NCBI GenBank assembly: GCA_946811185.2
Contig: OX328108.1
Location: forward strand, 22,453,239-22,517,238
Reading direction: 5' to 3'
Origin: Hippopus hippopus
Taxonomy: Eukaryota > Mollusca > Bivalvia > Cardiida > Cardiidae
Length of the DNA: 64,000 nucleotides
The notes beneath the pieces were generated by a model. The model searched no databases and was not told the origin of the DNA. It worked only from the letters and a program-made list of their open reading frames with translations. Positions 21,983-31,668 of the stretch are shown piece by piece. How positions within the stretch are numbered: position 1 is the first letter of the stretch; every line of letters starts with the position of its first letter. Both the position numbers and the translations under genes were made by a program.

Positions 21983-22249
21983 TCAGCCATACTCTGTCAA
22001 AAGGGGGTATAATGCTACCCCATGATGCATGGTACCGGGCTAGCACAATAACTGTACCTGAGACTAAGTACCGGGCAGGTCATCACATGATCATGGAGCC
22101 AAAAAGTCCCTTTTGTCTTACAAACGACCGAAACCTGAGGTAGAATGGTCCTTGGATAAGCAGAAAATTAACCAAAAGCAAAAAGTTTCGGCCCAGGTCG
22201 ATACCTTTTGCAGATGCATTAAGCCCCCTTTTCACGGAGCATGGCTCAT
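21983..22249. repeat. Family B MITE copy, core deleted
   Basis: TTTCAGCCATACTCTGTCAA left end and CACGGAGCATGGCTCA right end are present. The palindromic AGCCTGCGCAG core is missing: GGCCCAGGTCGATACC joins the flanks directly, a precise-looking deletion of the hairpin. Confidence 0.75.
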
Positions 22250-22539
22250 TTGAAAGGGTGATCGGCATTTTCCTACAAATTCAATGCTTTCCTCCCTTCA
22301 AAGAAAAATTTCACTTTTTCGAACACGTTTAATATCTCGTTTTTACTTGCTTTCAATTTTGGGCAAGTCTAGAATTTTGTAATATGATAGACAGTTATGG
22401 TCCCTAAAAAAGAAGCTTTTGAAAACAATGAAAACATTTTAGAAAAGGGAAAACATTCTTGAAACCGACAAATTTGTTTTTCCTTCATTGTCTTCCACCC
22501 TTTTTCAGGACAAATCCTATTTATCTGGTCACAGCTATG

Positions 22540-22853
22540 ATTGATTGACTATATGGTGTTCACCGCCGTTTTCAACATTATTTCAGTTATATCGCGGAGG
22601 CCGGTGCACCTATCCATGCTTTCCTAGAGTTTCTTTTACCAGTACTCCGCACAATAATCTTTACAAGCCACTTGCTGCTTTCCCACATAACCATCGTCGA
22701 GTTAATGATCAGCGGTGAGAGAGGAATGAATCCTGTCACAATGACTATCATCAATCCTCGGAAAGAAATCGGCCGAGCCGGGGATCGAACTAGCGACCTC
22801 CTGTTCTCATGTCCTCTGCGCTACCGACTGAGCTACCGGGGCTCGGCTCTGCT
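22540..22853 (-). mobile_element. tRNA-derived SINE
   Basis: On the minus strand it begins CCCCGGTAGCTCAGTCGGTAG (A box), then GGTCGCTAGTTCGATCCCCG (B box), followed by the body and a tail complementary to GATTGATTGACTATATGGTG. The tRNA-like head is well preserved but lacks a proper anticodon arm. The same family occurs at 57555 (minus), 33845 and 56405 (plus) and 39690 (minus, decayed). Confidence 0.85.
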
Positions 22854-22854
22854 C

Positions 22855-23375
22855 ACATTTAATTTGTCGTCTACAAATGCGAACTTAACGACCCTCGGTA
22901 GGAAAAAGGCTTTTGAAAACATTGTGGGAAAAAGGATAAAATGCTGGTTAGCAGCATTTTATCCTTTTCCCACTATGTTTTCTACGAAGTGAAACAGAAA
23001 TTTTAAGTTTTGAGTAATATTCAATCTGTTGTCTGCAAATGCGTTCATCATAGGAAAGTCTTGTGACAGGACACAGAGTTCATATGTCCACGGATGATTC
23101 TGTGGTTTGTAAGCCGCCGTTTGATACATTACAATCATAACCCTTCACCAAACATTTCCGATTTTTATGTAATGATCCTGAGAAATACAGGCTTTTGAAA
23201 ACATTGTGGGAACGGGAGAAAAGGCTGGTATTCAGCACTTTCTCATTCTCTCACAGCACTTTCTATCCTTTTGAAAAAGAATTTACATGCTTTGAGTAAT
23301 ATTTAGTTTGTCGTCTGCAGATATTTTCAATTTGGACAGGGCAAAAACTTTGTCGTTTGGTAAAGACTTTATCAT
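22855..23375 (+). repeat. Two family D MITE copies in tandem
   Basis: 22855-23095 has GGGAAAAAGGATAAAATGCTG / GCAGCATTTTATCCTTTTCCC; a compensatory GGATAAA/TTTATCC pair keeps the stem intact. 23136-23375 has GGGAACGGGAGAAAAGGCTGG / TCAGCACTTTCTCATTCTC with mismatches. Both end in the GTCTGCAAATGC / TTTGGACAGGGCAAAA arm. Confidence 0.8.
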
Positions 23376-23464
23376 CGTTGTGCTTTTGTATTCAATGCAG
23401 AGCTACATTAGATCAAACTGCGCAAAACATCTATTCTAGGGTCGTTTTCGCACAAAAGTTTTTT

Positions 23465-23575
23465 ATTCAATTCTTACTCTTATTTCAAAATCTACACATC
23501 CGATTGGCTTAGACGTTATGTCTCAACCAATCGGTTGGCTGATTTAGAATTTAGGAAGTATCCCATTGTTGATAT
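23465..23575. repeat. Family E palindrome with inverted CCAAT boxes
   Basis: ATTCTTACTCTTATTTCAAAA on the left and ATTTAGAATTTAGGAAGTATC on the right flank CCGATTGGCTTAGACG / TCTCAACCAATCGGTTGG. The same inverted layout recurs at 31285-31410. Confidence 0.5.
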
Positions 23576-23579
23576 ATTC

Positions 23580-23885
23580 TTTGATTGATTGTATGGTGTT
23601 TAAAGCCGTTTTCAACATAATTTATATCGTAATATGCTCTTTCAAAAGATACTTTAAAGTACAATATTCGTATTAAAGATTGATGAATGGATTTAAACAC
23701 CGCTTTCAACGTTACTTCAGTCATATCACGGTTAACCGCTCGCTTAGTAATGGATGTCTTGGGTTTTACCAGTCCAAGGCTAGGGTTCTAAGGTGTCTTT
23801 CCCAAAGTGCTTCCAGTGACGTTTGAACCCGGTGCCTCCAGGTTACGAGTCCTACACTTTACCATTGAGCCATGCAGGAGCCCTT
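23580..23885 (-). mobile_element. SINE tail fragment and a second SINE copy
   Basis: 23580-23650 holds only the tail (GATTGATTGTATGGTGTTTA). 23685-23885 is a fuller copy: GATTGATGAATGGATTTAAAC tail, GTTTTACCAGTCCAAGGCTAG body, and a head complementary to GCCTCCAGGTTACGAGTCC and ACCATTGAGCCATGCAGG. It serves as the intact reference for the interrupted SINE at 14296-14735. Confidence 0.7.
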
Positions 23886-23917
23886 GTATCAAAGAAAAAG
23901 CAAGTGTTTGCTCGTTC

Positions 23918-24135
23918 GGCGTTTAACTCTACCAATCGACAAAATCTTGGACTGGACTAAATTGAAAGCATTTGCAGAGTGATGATTCTGTCTGTCTTTG
24001 ATAGGGTAGAAAAAATTGTGGGAAATGGTGAAAGTACTGGTAACCAGCATTTTCTCATTTTCCCACGAAGTTTTCAAAAGCCTTCTTATTCGGGGTCGTT
24101 AAAACTTGGAATTGTGTGGTAAAGGGTTAATGTCG
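23918..24135 (-). repeat. Family D MITE copy
   Basis: TTTAACTCTACCAATCGACAA end, GGGAAATGGTGAAAGTACTGG / CCAGCATTTTCTCATTTTCCC core, and GTGTGGTAAAGGGTTAA end. Confidence 0.8.
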
Positions 24136-24189
24136 TTTAAGTGGTATTTCAGTTACATCAGAACAGAACAGACACAAATATATAGATAT

Positions 24190-24420
24190 ATATCCCGTCA
24201 AAACGTTGCTCGTATTTCGCTTTCAATGCACAAGGCTCTTTCTAAGCCATTGGCTGCTTTCCCAACTTAACCAAGTCGAAACAAAGTACAACAGAATCGA
24301 CCTTTCGGCTAGCAGTCGCATAAGCACGATGACATTTTGATTGCTGTGAATCATTTACACATTGTACGAATTCCATCACGGCAATACGCCCCCTTTTTTT
24401 CCCGAGGCTTGACAATAAAA
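24190..24420. other. Weak SINE relic, otherwise nothing
   Basis: AAGCCATTGGCTGCTTTCCC and CAACTTAACCAAGTCGAAAC match SINE body words, but head and tail are lost. No gene is seen up to the B copy at 24569. Confidence 0.35.
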
Positions 24421-24568
24421 GGGGCGTGCAAATTGCAATAATAAGGTAATAATTTGAGATAACTACGATTAGAGCAGAGTCATTTCAAATTACGCTAATG
24501 ACGGCATCCAGATAATTTTATTTGCTTATTTATATCTCTGTCATTTGTTTTACATCATAATGTAACTT

Positions 24569-25065
24569 TGAGTCATGCTTTCGGCGCTTAATGCATCTGC
24601 AAAAAAATATCGACCCAAGTCAGCCTGCGCAATCCGCGCAGGTTGACCTAAGACGAAACTTTTTAAATTTTCTGCATGTCCAAGGACCATTCTACCTCAT
24701 AGTATTATGGATCCAAGCTTATGTGATGACTTGCTTGGTATAATGCATCGCCGAGATGCATTACACCTTCTTTTGCCGGAGCATGGTTCATTTATCATTT
24801 AAATGGCAACAGTCCTCATACAATAGGTCTTCTTCGTTGACCACGGCGATCGAAAACGTTAACTCTTTCGCAACCATTTAAATATATTATTCCATTTTTT
24901 TTTCCAAGGTCTAAGAGTTTATTTCCACTGCTAGGGAAACGAACGGGCAAATGATGTAGATCCAAGAACAGATCACATTGTATGCTCTGTGCAGTCTGAC
25001 CTTGATCTTGGCTGTTCTCAAAGCCTATGTATGTTGTCATTGGCAGTGAAAGACTTCATTAATGA
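24569..25065. repeat. Family B copy followed by a family C-related copy
   Basis: 24569-24790: TGAGTCATGCTTTCGGCGC to GCCGGAGCATGGTTCA with core CAGCCTGCGCAATCCGCGC. 24845-25065: GTTAACTCTTTCGCAACC and GAAAGACTTCATTAATG ends around CATTGTATGCTCTGTGCAGTC, a decayed C-type hairpin of the subfamily also at 19248. Confidence 0.65.
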
Positions 25066-25124
25066 CCCGGCGAAATAATTTCCTGTAATTTCATACAAAC
25101 CGACATTATACCTGTGTGCTTTTA

Positions 25125-25367
25125 CTATCTATCTGTCCGTCTGTCCGTCTGTCCGTTCGTCCGTCTGTCCGTCCGTCCGTCCGTCCGTCCGTCCGTCCGT
25201 CTGTCTGTCTGTCTGTGTGTCCAACAGTCCGTTCGTCCATCCGTCCATCCGTCCGTCCGTCCGTCTGTATGTCTGTCCGTCCGTGTGTCCAACAGCCTGT
25301 TCGTCCAGCAGTCTGTTCGTCCATCCATCCGTCCGTCCGTCAGTCCATCAATCCATCCATCCATCTG

Positions 25368-25413
<46 letters not shown>

Positions 25414-25425
25414 CATCTATCTGTC
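25125..25425. repeat. Tetranucleotide microsatellite (CCGT, CTGT, CATC, CTAT)
   Basis: About 300 bases of pyrimidine-rich four-base units that grade from CCGT/CTGT through CCAT to a pure CTAT run (about 25368-25412). Because the period is four, all three frames stay open, giving artefactual SVRPSVRPS-like and LSIYLSIY-like peptides. Confidence 0.9.
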
Positions 25426-25569
25426 ATACAGTTTCTGGCGTTTGGCTTTCGGCCTTTTTGATACGACTCGTTGCAGCTTTCTACCAACTGCTTTAGCTTG
25501 TAAAGCAAGCTGAATAGCAGTCGGTTGCTGATATACAGGCGAAGCAGTCCCTTTACGTGTAGTCGTATT

Positions 25570-25792
25570 TAACCCATTACCACACAATCCCGACTTTTAA
25601 CGACCCTGATAAAGATAGCTTTGGAAAACTTTGTGGGAAACGAAGAAAATGCTGGAAACCAGCATTTTCTTCGTTTCCCACAACGTTTTCTACCCTTTCT
25701 GACACAAAATTCAAGTATTTGATCATATTTTATTTGTCGTCTGCAGTCTCTTTGAATTTGGACCAGCCTAAAATTTTGTTGTCTGGTAATGG
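25570..25792 (+). repeat. Family D MITE copy with near-perfect hairpin
   Basis: AACCCATTACCACACAATCCC left end, GGGAAACGAAGAAAATGCTGG / CCAGCATTTTCTTCGTTTCCC core with compensatory changes relative to the family, and TTTGTCGTCTGCAGTCTC plus a GTTGTCTGGTAATGGGT right end. Confidence 0.9.
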
Positions 25793-25950
25793 GTGATGCA
25801 CCGCTAGCATTAGAAGATTTGTTAAGCGGTTACCACAGAGGAGTAGAACCAACCTGCTTGAGCAGGTACTGCCTACGAGTGGCTTTAGCCTTGTAAATTT
25901 GAAATACCACAAATAGCTTTTGCATTCATTGTGATAGTTTTAAATATAAT

Positions 25951-26649
25951 CTGATTTATGCTCTGTAATAAGGTGGTTTAATGCCTCTGCAAAATGTTTC
26001 GACCCATGATAGCCTGTGCATTGCGTACAGGCTGACCTGGGTCGATACTTTTTCATATTTGTAATTTTCCTGCTCCTGAAAGGACCACTCTACCTGATGA
26101 TTCAGCCAAGATAGATTTAGACAAAAAAAGGATCGATTTTCTGCAAAAACTGACCTAGTACTATGCAATACAGAGATACACTAAACCCCGTAACATGTTT
26201 AGCCTGAGCAGTCCGCACAGGCTGGCCAGGGTCGAAACTTTTTGCTAATGGTCAATTTTCTACATGTCAAAGGACCGTTCTACCTCATGATTCAGTGGGT
26301 TGTTATACAAAATGGATTTTATGGATCAATTGGAGATGTATTAACCCTCTTTTCCCGAAACGTCCTTGATATGTAATTGAAAATTATGAGCCATGCTCTG
26401 GCAAAAGAGGGCTTAATGCACCTCCGTGATACATGATGCCAGGCAAGTCATCACATACTTATGGTTCCAAAATAACCACTTCTTTCAACAACCGACTCGA
26501 TCATTAGGTAGACTTATCCTTTGACATACAGAAAATTGACCAATAGCGAAAAGTTTCGGCCCAGGTCAGCCTGCGCAGTCCGCGCAGGCTGACCTGGGTC
26601 GATACTTTTCGCAGATGCATTACGCCCCCTTTTCACAGAGCATGACTCA
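25951..26649. repeat. Three consecutive family B copies
   Basis: 25951-26190 has core ATAGCCTGTGCATTGCGTACA. 26190-26365 is a fragment with TTAGCCTGAGCAGTCCGCACA. 26387-26649 is well preserved with perfect core AGGTCAGCCTGCGCAGTCC / GCGCAGGCTGACCTGG and ends TGAGCCATGCTCTGG / AGAGCATGACTCA. Confidence 0.8.
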
Positions 26650-27127
26650 TATACATATATTTTTTTTTACAATATGCAAAACAATGAGGAAAAAAGAGGC
26701 AATTGCTGGCGAGGCTGCTTTTCATTTTTTCTTCTTCTTCTTATTGAACCACATAAGGGGTTTCAAAATTCGTTTTCAGGACCTTTAAAATAACGCCGTC
26801 TATCTTCATTTAACTCTTAACAATTTCAAAGTTTAAAAACTTAGTTACGGCTCTCCCCATTGGTCATTTAAATAAACATTCTTACGAACAAAGTCCGTAA
26901 CAAAGAAACAAATGAACAAATGCATGGCTGAAATACAAGCTGCATCTGGTAGGATTCGAACCCACGGCGGACAAGATCCTCGTTCTTCGAGGTTCAAAAG
27001 ACCAATACCATAACGCAGTTGTTAGGTATTGTATTTAAATCATGACGAAGCCATGCATGAAGGAGTGGTCTCCCGTAACAACATGCTTTACTACATGGCA
27101 GAAAGAATGGCAATATATCTAAATACA
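26650..27127 (-). repeat. Mostly unassigned, with a tRNA-like head at 26948-27030
   Basis: The minus strand of 26948-27030 reads GTTATGGTATTGGTC, CTCGAAGAACGAGG and GTGGGTTCGAATCCTACCAG. The last forms a good T-arm with a B box. The anticodon loop is five bases, so it is not a functional tRNA; it is probably a SINE head or tRNA pseudogene. No gene is seen in the rest. Confidence 0.4.
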
Positions 27128-27245
27128 AAATGTTTTATGAGAGAAAACTTCCGAAAACATTGTGGCAATAAGAGAAATTACCACTTACAAGCAATTTCTC
27201 CTTTTGCGAACATGTTTTTGAAAGGTGCCAAATATAAAACAAGTT
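27128..27245 (+). repeat. Family D-like hairpin fragment
   Basis: GAAAACATTGTGGCAATAAG, AGAAATTACCACTTACAAGC and AATTTCTCCTTTTGCGAACA retain the D core outline with a changed centre. Confidence 0.5.
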
Positions 27246-27534
27246 ATCTGTACTGAATATGGGGGATATGGATATTTAATAAAGGTTTGACCCAGACAAT
27301 ATCTAACTGGTGCGGCGACCCATCGGTAATAATCTTGAAATATTTGAAATCATTGCGTAAGTTATTTGCACTCGGAACACCACGGCTAAGTACGGTAAGT
27401 ACATGTAACTATCTGAAACCGGAAATGACCGAATGCTTCCGTATTATAGTCTCGTTATCAAATTAGCTGATAACCTCCAAAAACAAATTTAAGCAGACGG
27501 ATTGTAAAATACCGATAATCGGCATTAATTTTCC

Positions 27535-27690
27535 ATTTATCAAACAACCTAATAAAGAGGGCTTTTGAAAACATTATGGGAAAAGAAGAAAATGCTGGTT
27601 ACCAGCATTTTCTCCTTTTCCCAAAATGTTTTCTGTATTTTAAATTAATATAAATAATTCCTATCCTTTAAGCCATATTTAGTATATATA
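27535..27690 (+). repeat. Left part of a family D MITE split by a Tc1 element
   Basis: AGAGGGCTTTTGAAAACATTA, GGGAAAAGAAGAAAATGCTGG / CCAGCATTTTCTCCTTTTCCC, then AAGCCATATTTAGTA, where the Tc1 element begins. The remaining D arm resumes at 29248 (AAGCCATATTTAGTAAATAAT ... TGTGCAAGTCTAAGATTTTG) and ends near 29345. Confidence 0.75.
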
Positions 27691-29222
27691 CTGAACCAAA
27701 AAAGAAACTTCTCCTGTGTTTAAGTGCAGAAATACACAAATTTGAAAATCAGGATTAAACTAGATATATATGCATTGAAAGAGTATTTTATTGCGACTTT
27801 GTGTGAAAAAAATTATTGCTGAGGGTTTATCCAAAAGTAGTGAAATGGTAGTTACAATGCGGAAGGGGTCGCTCACAAAAATCACAAATTAATACCGGGT
27901 ATGACCACCTTCAACATGAAGGACTACCTGGCATCGTTGGCGCATAGAACGGGTAAGTGTATTGATTTCGGCTTGTGGAATGTTGTTCCATTCCTGAATT
28001 AAGGCTTGTCTTAGCTGAATGACGTTTGACGATGGAATAGGGCTACGTCTAACACGCTGGTCCAAATTATCCCAAAGGTGTTCAATGGGATTCATATCGG
28101 GGCATTTGGCAGGCCAGTCATTAATAAATGCAATGTTATTCGCCTGAGGAAATTCACATTGTCCCTAGCTGTATGGCTTGTGGCATTATCATGCTGAAAA
28201 AGAGTGATATTGGCATTATTTTGAAACAGTGGGATAACGTGCCTCGCAAGAATTTCATCTCGGTAGCGTTGGGCATTCAAATTCCTTTCGATAACGACGA
28301 GTTTAGTGCGAAAGCCATGTGCAATGCCCGCCCAGACCAAGACAGAACCCCCACCCCCAAAACGATCTCGTTCAAGTACGCAACAGTCGGCATAACGTTC
28401 ATTTCTCCTACGGTATACTCGAACCCTGTCATCACCTCGATGAATGGAAAACCTGGACTCGTCAGAGAAAAGAACGCTATTCCATTGTTGTCTAAGCCAG
28501 CGTTGGTGTGTACGTGCCCAATTAACACGATTTACGCGGTGACGTCACGTCAAAACACAACCAACGTATGGACGACGTGCACGTAGCCCACCCTCGCGCA
28601 AGCGATTGCGCACAGTTTGGGCAGATATACGGTTGTTATGTGTACCAGGGGTGTTAGCAGCAGTGGCTGTGGCAGTTTGGAAGCGATTGCTCAGGTGGGT
28701 GTTCCGAATATAGCGGTCTTGGCCGCGCGTCGTGACGCGAGGACGTCCACTACGTGGTCGATCTTCCGTACGCCCTGTTGCTTGAAAACGTTGCCTAAGG
28801 TGTCGAATAGCACGAGTAGAACATCCAATATTCATAGCAACAGCATTCATCGTCATACCAGCATTAAGCATGCCAATGGCACGTTCGCGTAAATTTTGCG
28901 GAATTCTAGGCATATCAAAAATAAAGAAAACTAAAAAGAATTTAACTTTTTTCAACGTCTTTTTCTTATTGTCATGAAAGTCTATAAAATTAAACTGAAA
29001 GGTTTCAAAAAATATACAAGAATTATACTGGTCCGTGCATGCACGTGAAAATCGCTTTCAGCGGGTTTCTTCTGCAAAATGCTTTCAATCGAGTTAAAAT
29101 TTGTTTTATCGGACACATAATCGTTCACCCGAATATATGTAGGTCATCTGATATTTTGATTTTTTTTTTTAATAACGTTGCATTTGCAGTTAAACACAGG
29201 GGAAGTTTCTTTTTTGGTTCAG
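27691..29222 (-). mobile_element. Tc1/mariner transposon, 1.53 kb, terminal repeats matching
   Basis: The ends CTGAACCAAAAAAGAAACTT and AAGTTTCTTTTTTGGTTCAG are perfect inverted complements, and the similarity extends to about 33 bases (CTCCTGTGTTTA / TAAACACAGGGG, one mismatch). TA flanks both ends (27689-27690 and 29223-29224), the Tc1/mariner target duplication. A transposase relic fills the minus strand. Because the ends are still well matched, the insertion is fairly recent. It lies inside a family D MITE. Confidence 0.9.
27889..28913 (-). pseudogene. Tc1/mariner transposase with one stop and one frameshift
   Basis: ATG at 28913 opens MPRIPQNLRERAIGMLNAGM, a Tc1-type helix-turn-helix (GCSTRAIRHLRQRF follows), then a second DNA-binding region with GRPRVTTRGQDRYI. 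A TGA at about 28545-28547 interrupts the same frame; the Arg codon CGA mutated by C-to-T is the simplest explanation. Beyond it the frame continues with VLFSDESRF (first catalytic Asp), the glycine stretch RFGGGGSVLVWAGIAHG, and FQHDNATSHTA (second Asp). Near 28137 a one-base loss moves the frame, which resumes as DWPAKCPDMNPIEHLWD (catalytic Glu) and ends GGHTRY at 27889. The spacing fits the DD34-35E class. The enzyme is not made from this copy. Confidence 0.92.
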
Positions 29223-29568
29223 TATACATGCAATTAATATAATCCATATTATAAGCCATATTTAGTAAATAATAAATCTTGAAAATTAATCTAAAAGAGT
29301 AATGTTTCCAATTTGTGCAAGTCTAAGATTTTGTTTTTTGGTTAATCCTTTACCACACAATGACGACTTTTAACACCCCTGATAGAGAAGGCTTTTGAAA
29401 ACATTGTGGGAAAAAGAGAAAATGCTGGTTACCAGCATTTTCTCCATTTCCCACAATGTTTTCTACCCTATCAAAGAAAAATCATTTCATATGATCCACA
29501 TTGAAACTGTCATCTGCAAATGCTTTCAATTCGGACAGGTCTAAAATTTGTCGTGTGGTAAAGGATTA
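29223..29568 (+). repeat. Right part of the split family D copy, then a full family D copy
   Basis: 29248-29345 completes the D element begun at 27535. Its end GGTTAATCC runs directly into 29344-29568, a full D copy with GGGAAAAAGAGAAAATGCTGG / CCAGCATTTTCTCCATTTCCC and TGTGGTAAAGGATTAA. Two D elements therefore share or abut a terminus. Confidence 0.75.
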
Positions 29569-29569
29569 A

Positions 29570-31284
29570 GAGTTTAAAAGAATGGTGACCTCAAACACAT
29601 AAGACTCAAATGAAGAAGTTTTTACACGAACCACATCGTTATGAGTAAAGGCTGCAACAGTTTCCTCACTTCCATGAAACGAAAAGATATTCGTTATAGA
29701 CGCTATAAAGGCGTGAATTCCACGAAACAAAAAATGATGAAAAAAAGAAAAGGTTTTGTTTTGAAACTGAATTAATTAAAAAGTTATGGGCGTATGAAAA
29801 AGGGGACGAATGTGTTTGTTGTGCGGAAGTACTTGAGAGATCTCGTTGGTTCATTCCCACACTTTGAAGTGTTATGTTGAGTAACATGATCCTAGTAGAA
29901 GTACTTGATTATTTACAAAGAAAAGTTCTACAAGTTCATATACAAACAACAGAGCACTTGAAAACAAGAAAAGCAAAGGGACGATATACCTTTTGTGTCA
30001 ATTTTAGGGAAAATAAAAACCTTCCATTTGGAGCATAACCGTAGTAGGGTCCAATACAGTGAAACCTTGATTTTTTCCGACAAGAAACAGTTCGAATATC
30101 TTGCCCAACTGCAAGTTTAAGCTGTATCATGTAACTGAAGTCGTTTACAAATCGGTATCAGTCTGTTTATTAAAACAGTGCAGGGTCCGTATTTCCCAAT
30201 CACTCTTCCTTCTTAGTCTTATTTTCCAAGATTTTCTACATTTGAAAGTAACACCACTTCTGATTGGCTAAACCAGATGGTTTAGGACGTGAATGCCAGA
30301 CTAAGTCGACTGCTACAGATTTGTTACAGGAGATAATGATGAACCGAATGCGGCTGTCGTAATTCCAAGATTAGAATTAAATCTATGCAACATCATTGGT
30401 AAAATATAATATAGCATGATATGATTCGAATGATAAGGTATGTACCCTCGTTTGCAGTCACACAGAATGCACAGTGTCTATTAACATTGGTTACGGTTGT
30501 TTTCGGCATTAAAATCAAGATTTCAGTACTTTATGTAATTTTTCTGTATACTGTATATTTGACTAGCGATCATCTGAGATAGTAAGTGTAAACAAAAACA
30601 CCAACAGCCGCAAAATACTGCCCCACTTAAAATAATTCTTTCAGTTAGAAATCGTAATTCTACATGTATTTAAAATGACATTGTTCACTTGAACTACATA
30701 ATTTCTACCACTCCAATTTGAACGTTTTCTACCTACAAATGTCATAGACTGAACAAGATATCATCGATAAGGTACAAGATGTTTGCTTATATGTAAATTA
30801 AGTCAGTGACCAATGCAAATCAGGCTCATTTTTACTTATTCCAAAGCAAGCTTTTCATCCTTGGGTTTTTTGTGGATGAGACTGGCCTTTCCAGCCGATA
30901 AGAAAGTGAACAGGCATGAAAAGTTAATCTGAAAGTAAACTTCAATATGCAAACGTCAGATTATCAATTTTTTTCCCCCCAAATTATGATTTACACACAC
31001 TTTTTTTTCCCCAATAATTTCTATTGTGATAATTAAGTGTCTATGAGAGGTGGGTAAAGTCACCGTATCGAATAAGATCGGGCTCAATTATAGGATCGGA
31101 CCAGATCAGACATAATTACCGGATTGGACCATTTCCGCAAATCTTGTATGGACCATCCAAGTGTTATCTTTACCAAGACAGCTTATTGCATATTCGCTAG
31201 TATATCAGCACTTTCAGTGCTTTGATATTAACATAGGACTCCAGTGGGTTAATAAAGCCGGAATCTGGAATTGTATCCACGAAC
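29570..31284. other. No gene recognised; one weak family E copy
   Basis: AT-rich sequence. 30215-30310 has TTTTCCAAGATTTTCTACA and TTCTGATTGGCTAAACCAG with a poor inverted partner, a possible family E relic. Minus-strand frames of 60-75 codons near 29666-30130 show no domain. Confidence 0.4.
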
Positions 31285-31410
31285 TATCATCCAGATTCAA
31301 ATCTTATTCTAAATTACGAAGCAAGCCAACTGATTGGCTTAGACCTCCTGTCTTAGCCAACCAGGCGGCTAGTTTTGAAATTAAGAATTAAAACAAGATT
31401 TAGAATGGTT
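31285..31410. repeat. Family E palindrome with inverted CCAAT boxes
   Basis: CAAATCTTATTCTAAATTACG on the left pairs with AATTAAAACAAGATTTAGAAT on the right. The centre has TGATTGGCTTAGACC / CTGTCTTAGCCAACCAGGCGG. The layout is the same as at 23465-23575. Confidence 0.55.
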
Positions 31411-31499
31411 GTTGAATACAGCTCCGATGTTTTCTCGTATTTGATGTAGCACTGCTGTCATATTTCACAGATAAATCGACGACATTTTTTTTTTTGTGA

Positions 31500-31668
31500 C
31501 CATATGGCGTTTCCGCACAAGTGCAAGTTTATCATGGGTGAGAGTAGATATTTCCTGTTTGGTTCTGAGCTGCTGGATGATCAAAGAGAAACTGCTTGCC
31601 CTTGTAAAATTGTTTGTTTGGTGCTAAACGCTGTTTTAAAACATGTCAAGGTGACTAGTGCATGTGTT
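31500..31668 (+). other. Short open frame of unknown status
   Basis: ATGGCGTTTCCGCACAAGTG at 31504 is followed by ATCATGGGTGAGAG, which has the form of a 5-prime splice site after 33 bases. No matching partner exon, signal sequence or domain is visible, so it is recorded only as a possibility. Confidence 0.2.

Noticed and set aside
22760..22853. Candidate tRNA gene on the minus strand
   Set aside because: A and B boxes are good but the anticodon stem-loop is not formed and a SINE body follows, so it is a SINE head.
25106..25513. Overlapping frames of 70-126 codons on both strands
   Set aside because: The four-base periodicity of the microsatellite leaves every frame open; the peptides are SVRP, LSIY and DGRT repeats.
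26948..27030. Candidate tRNA gene on the minus strand
   Set aside because: The T arm is good but the anticodon loop is only five bases and no acceptor stem pairs.
28128..28892. Plus-strand frames of 152 and 91 codons over the Tc1 element
   Set aside because: They are antisense shadows of the transposase, whose motifs lie on the minus strand.
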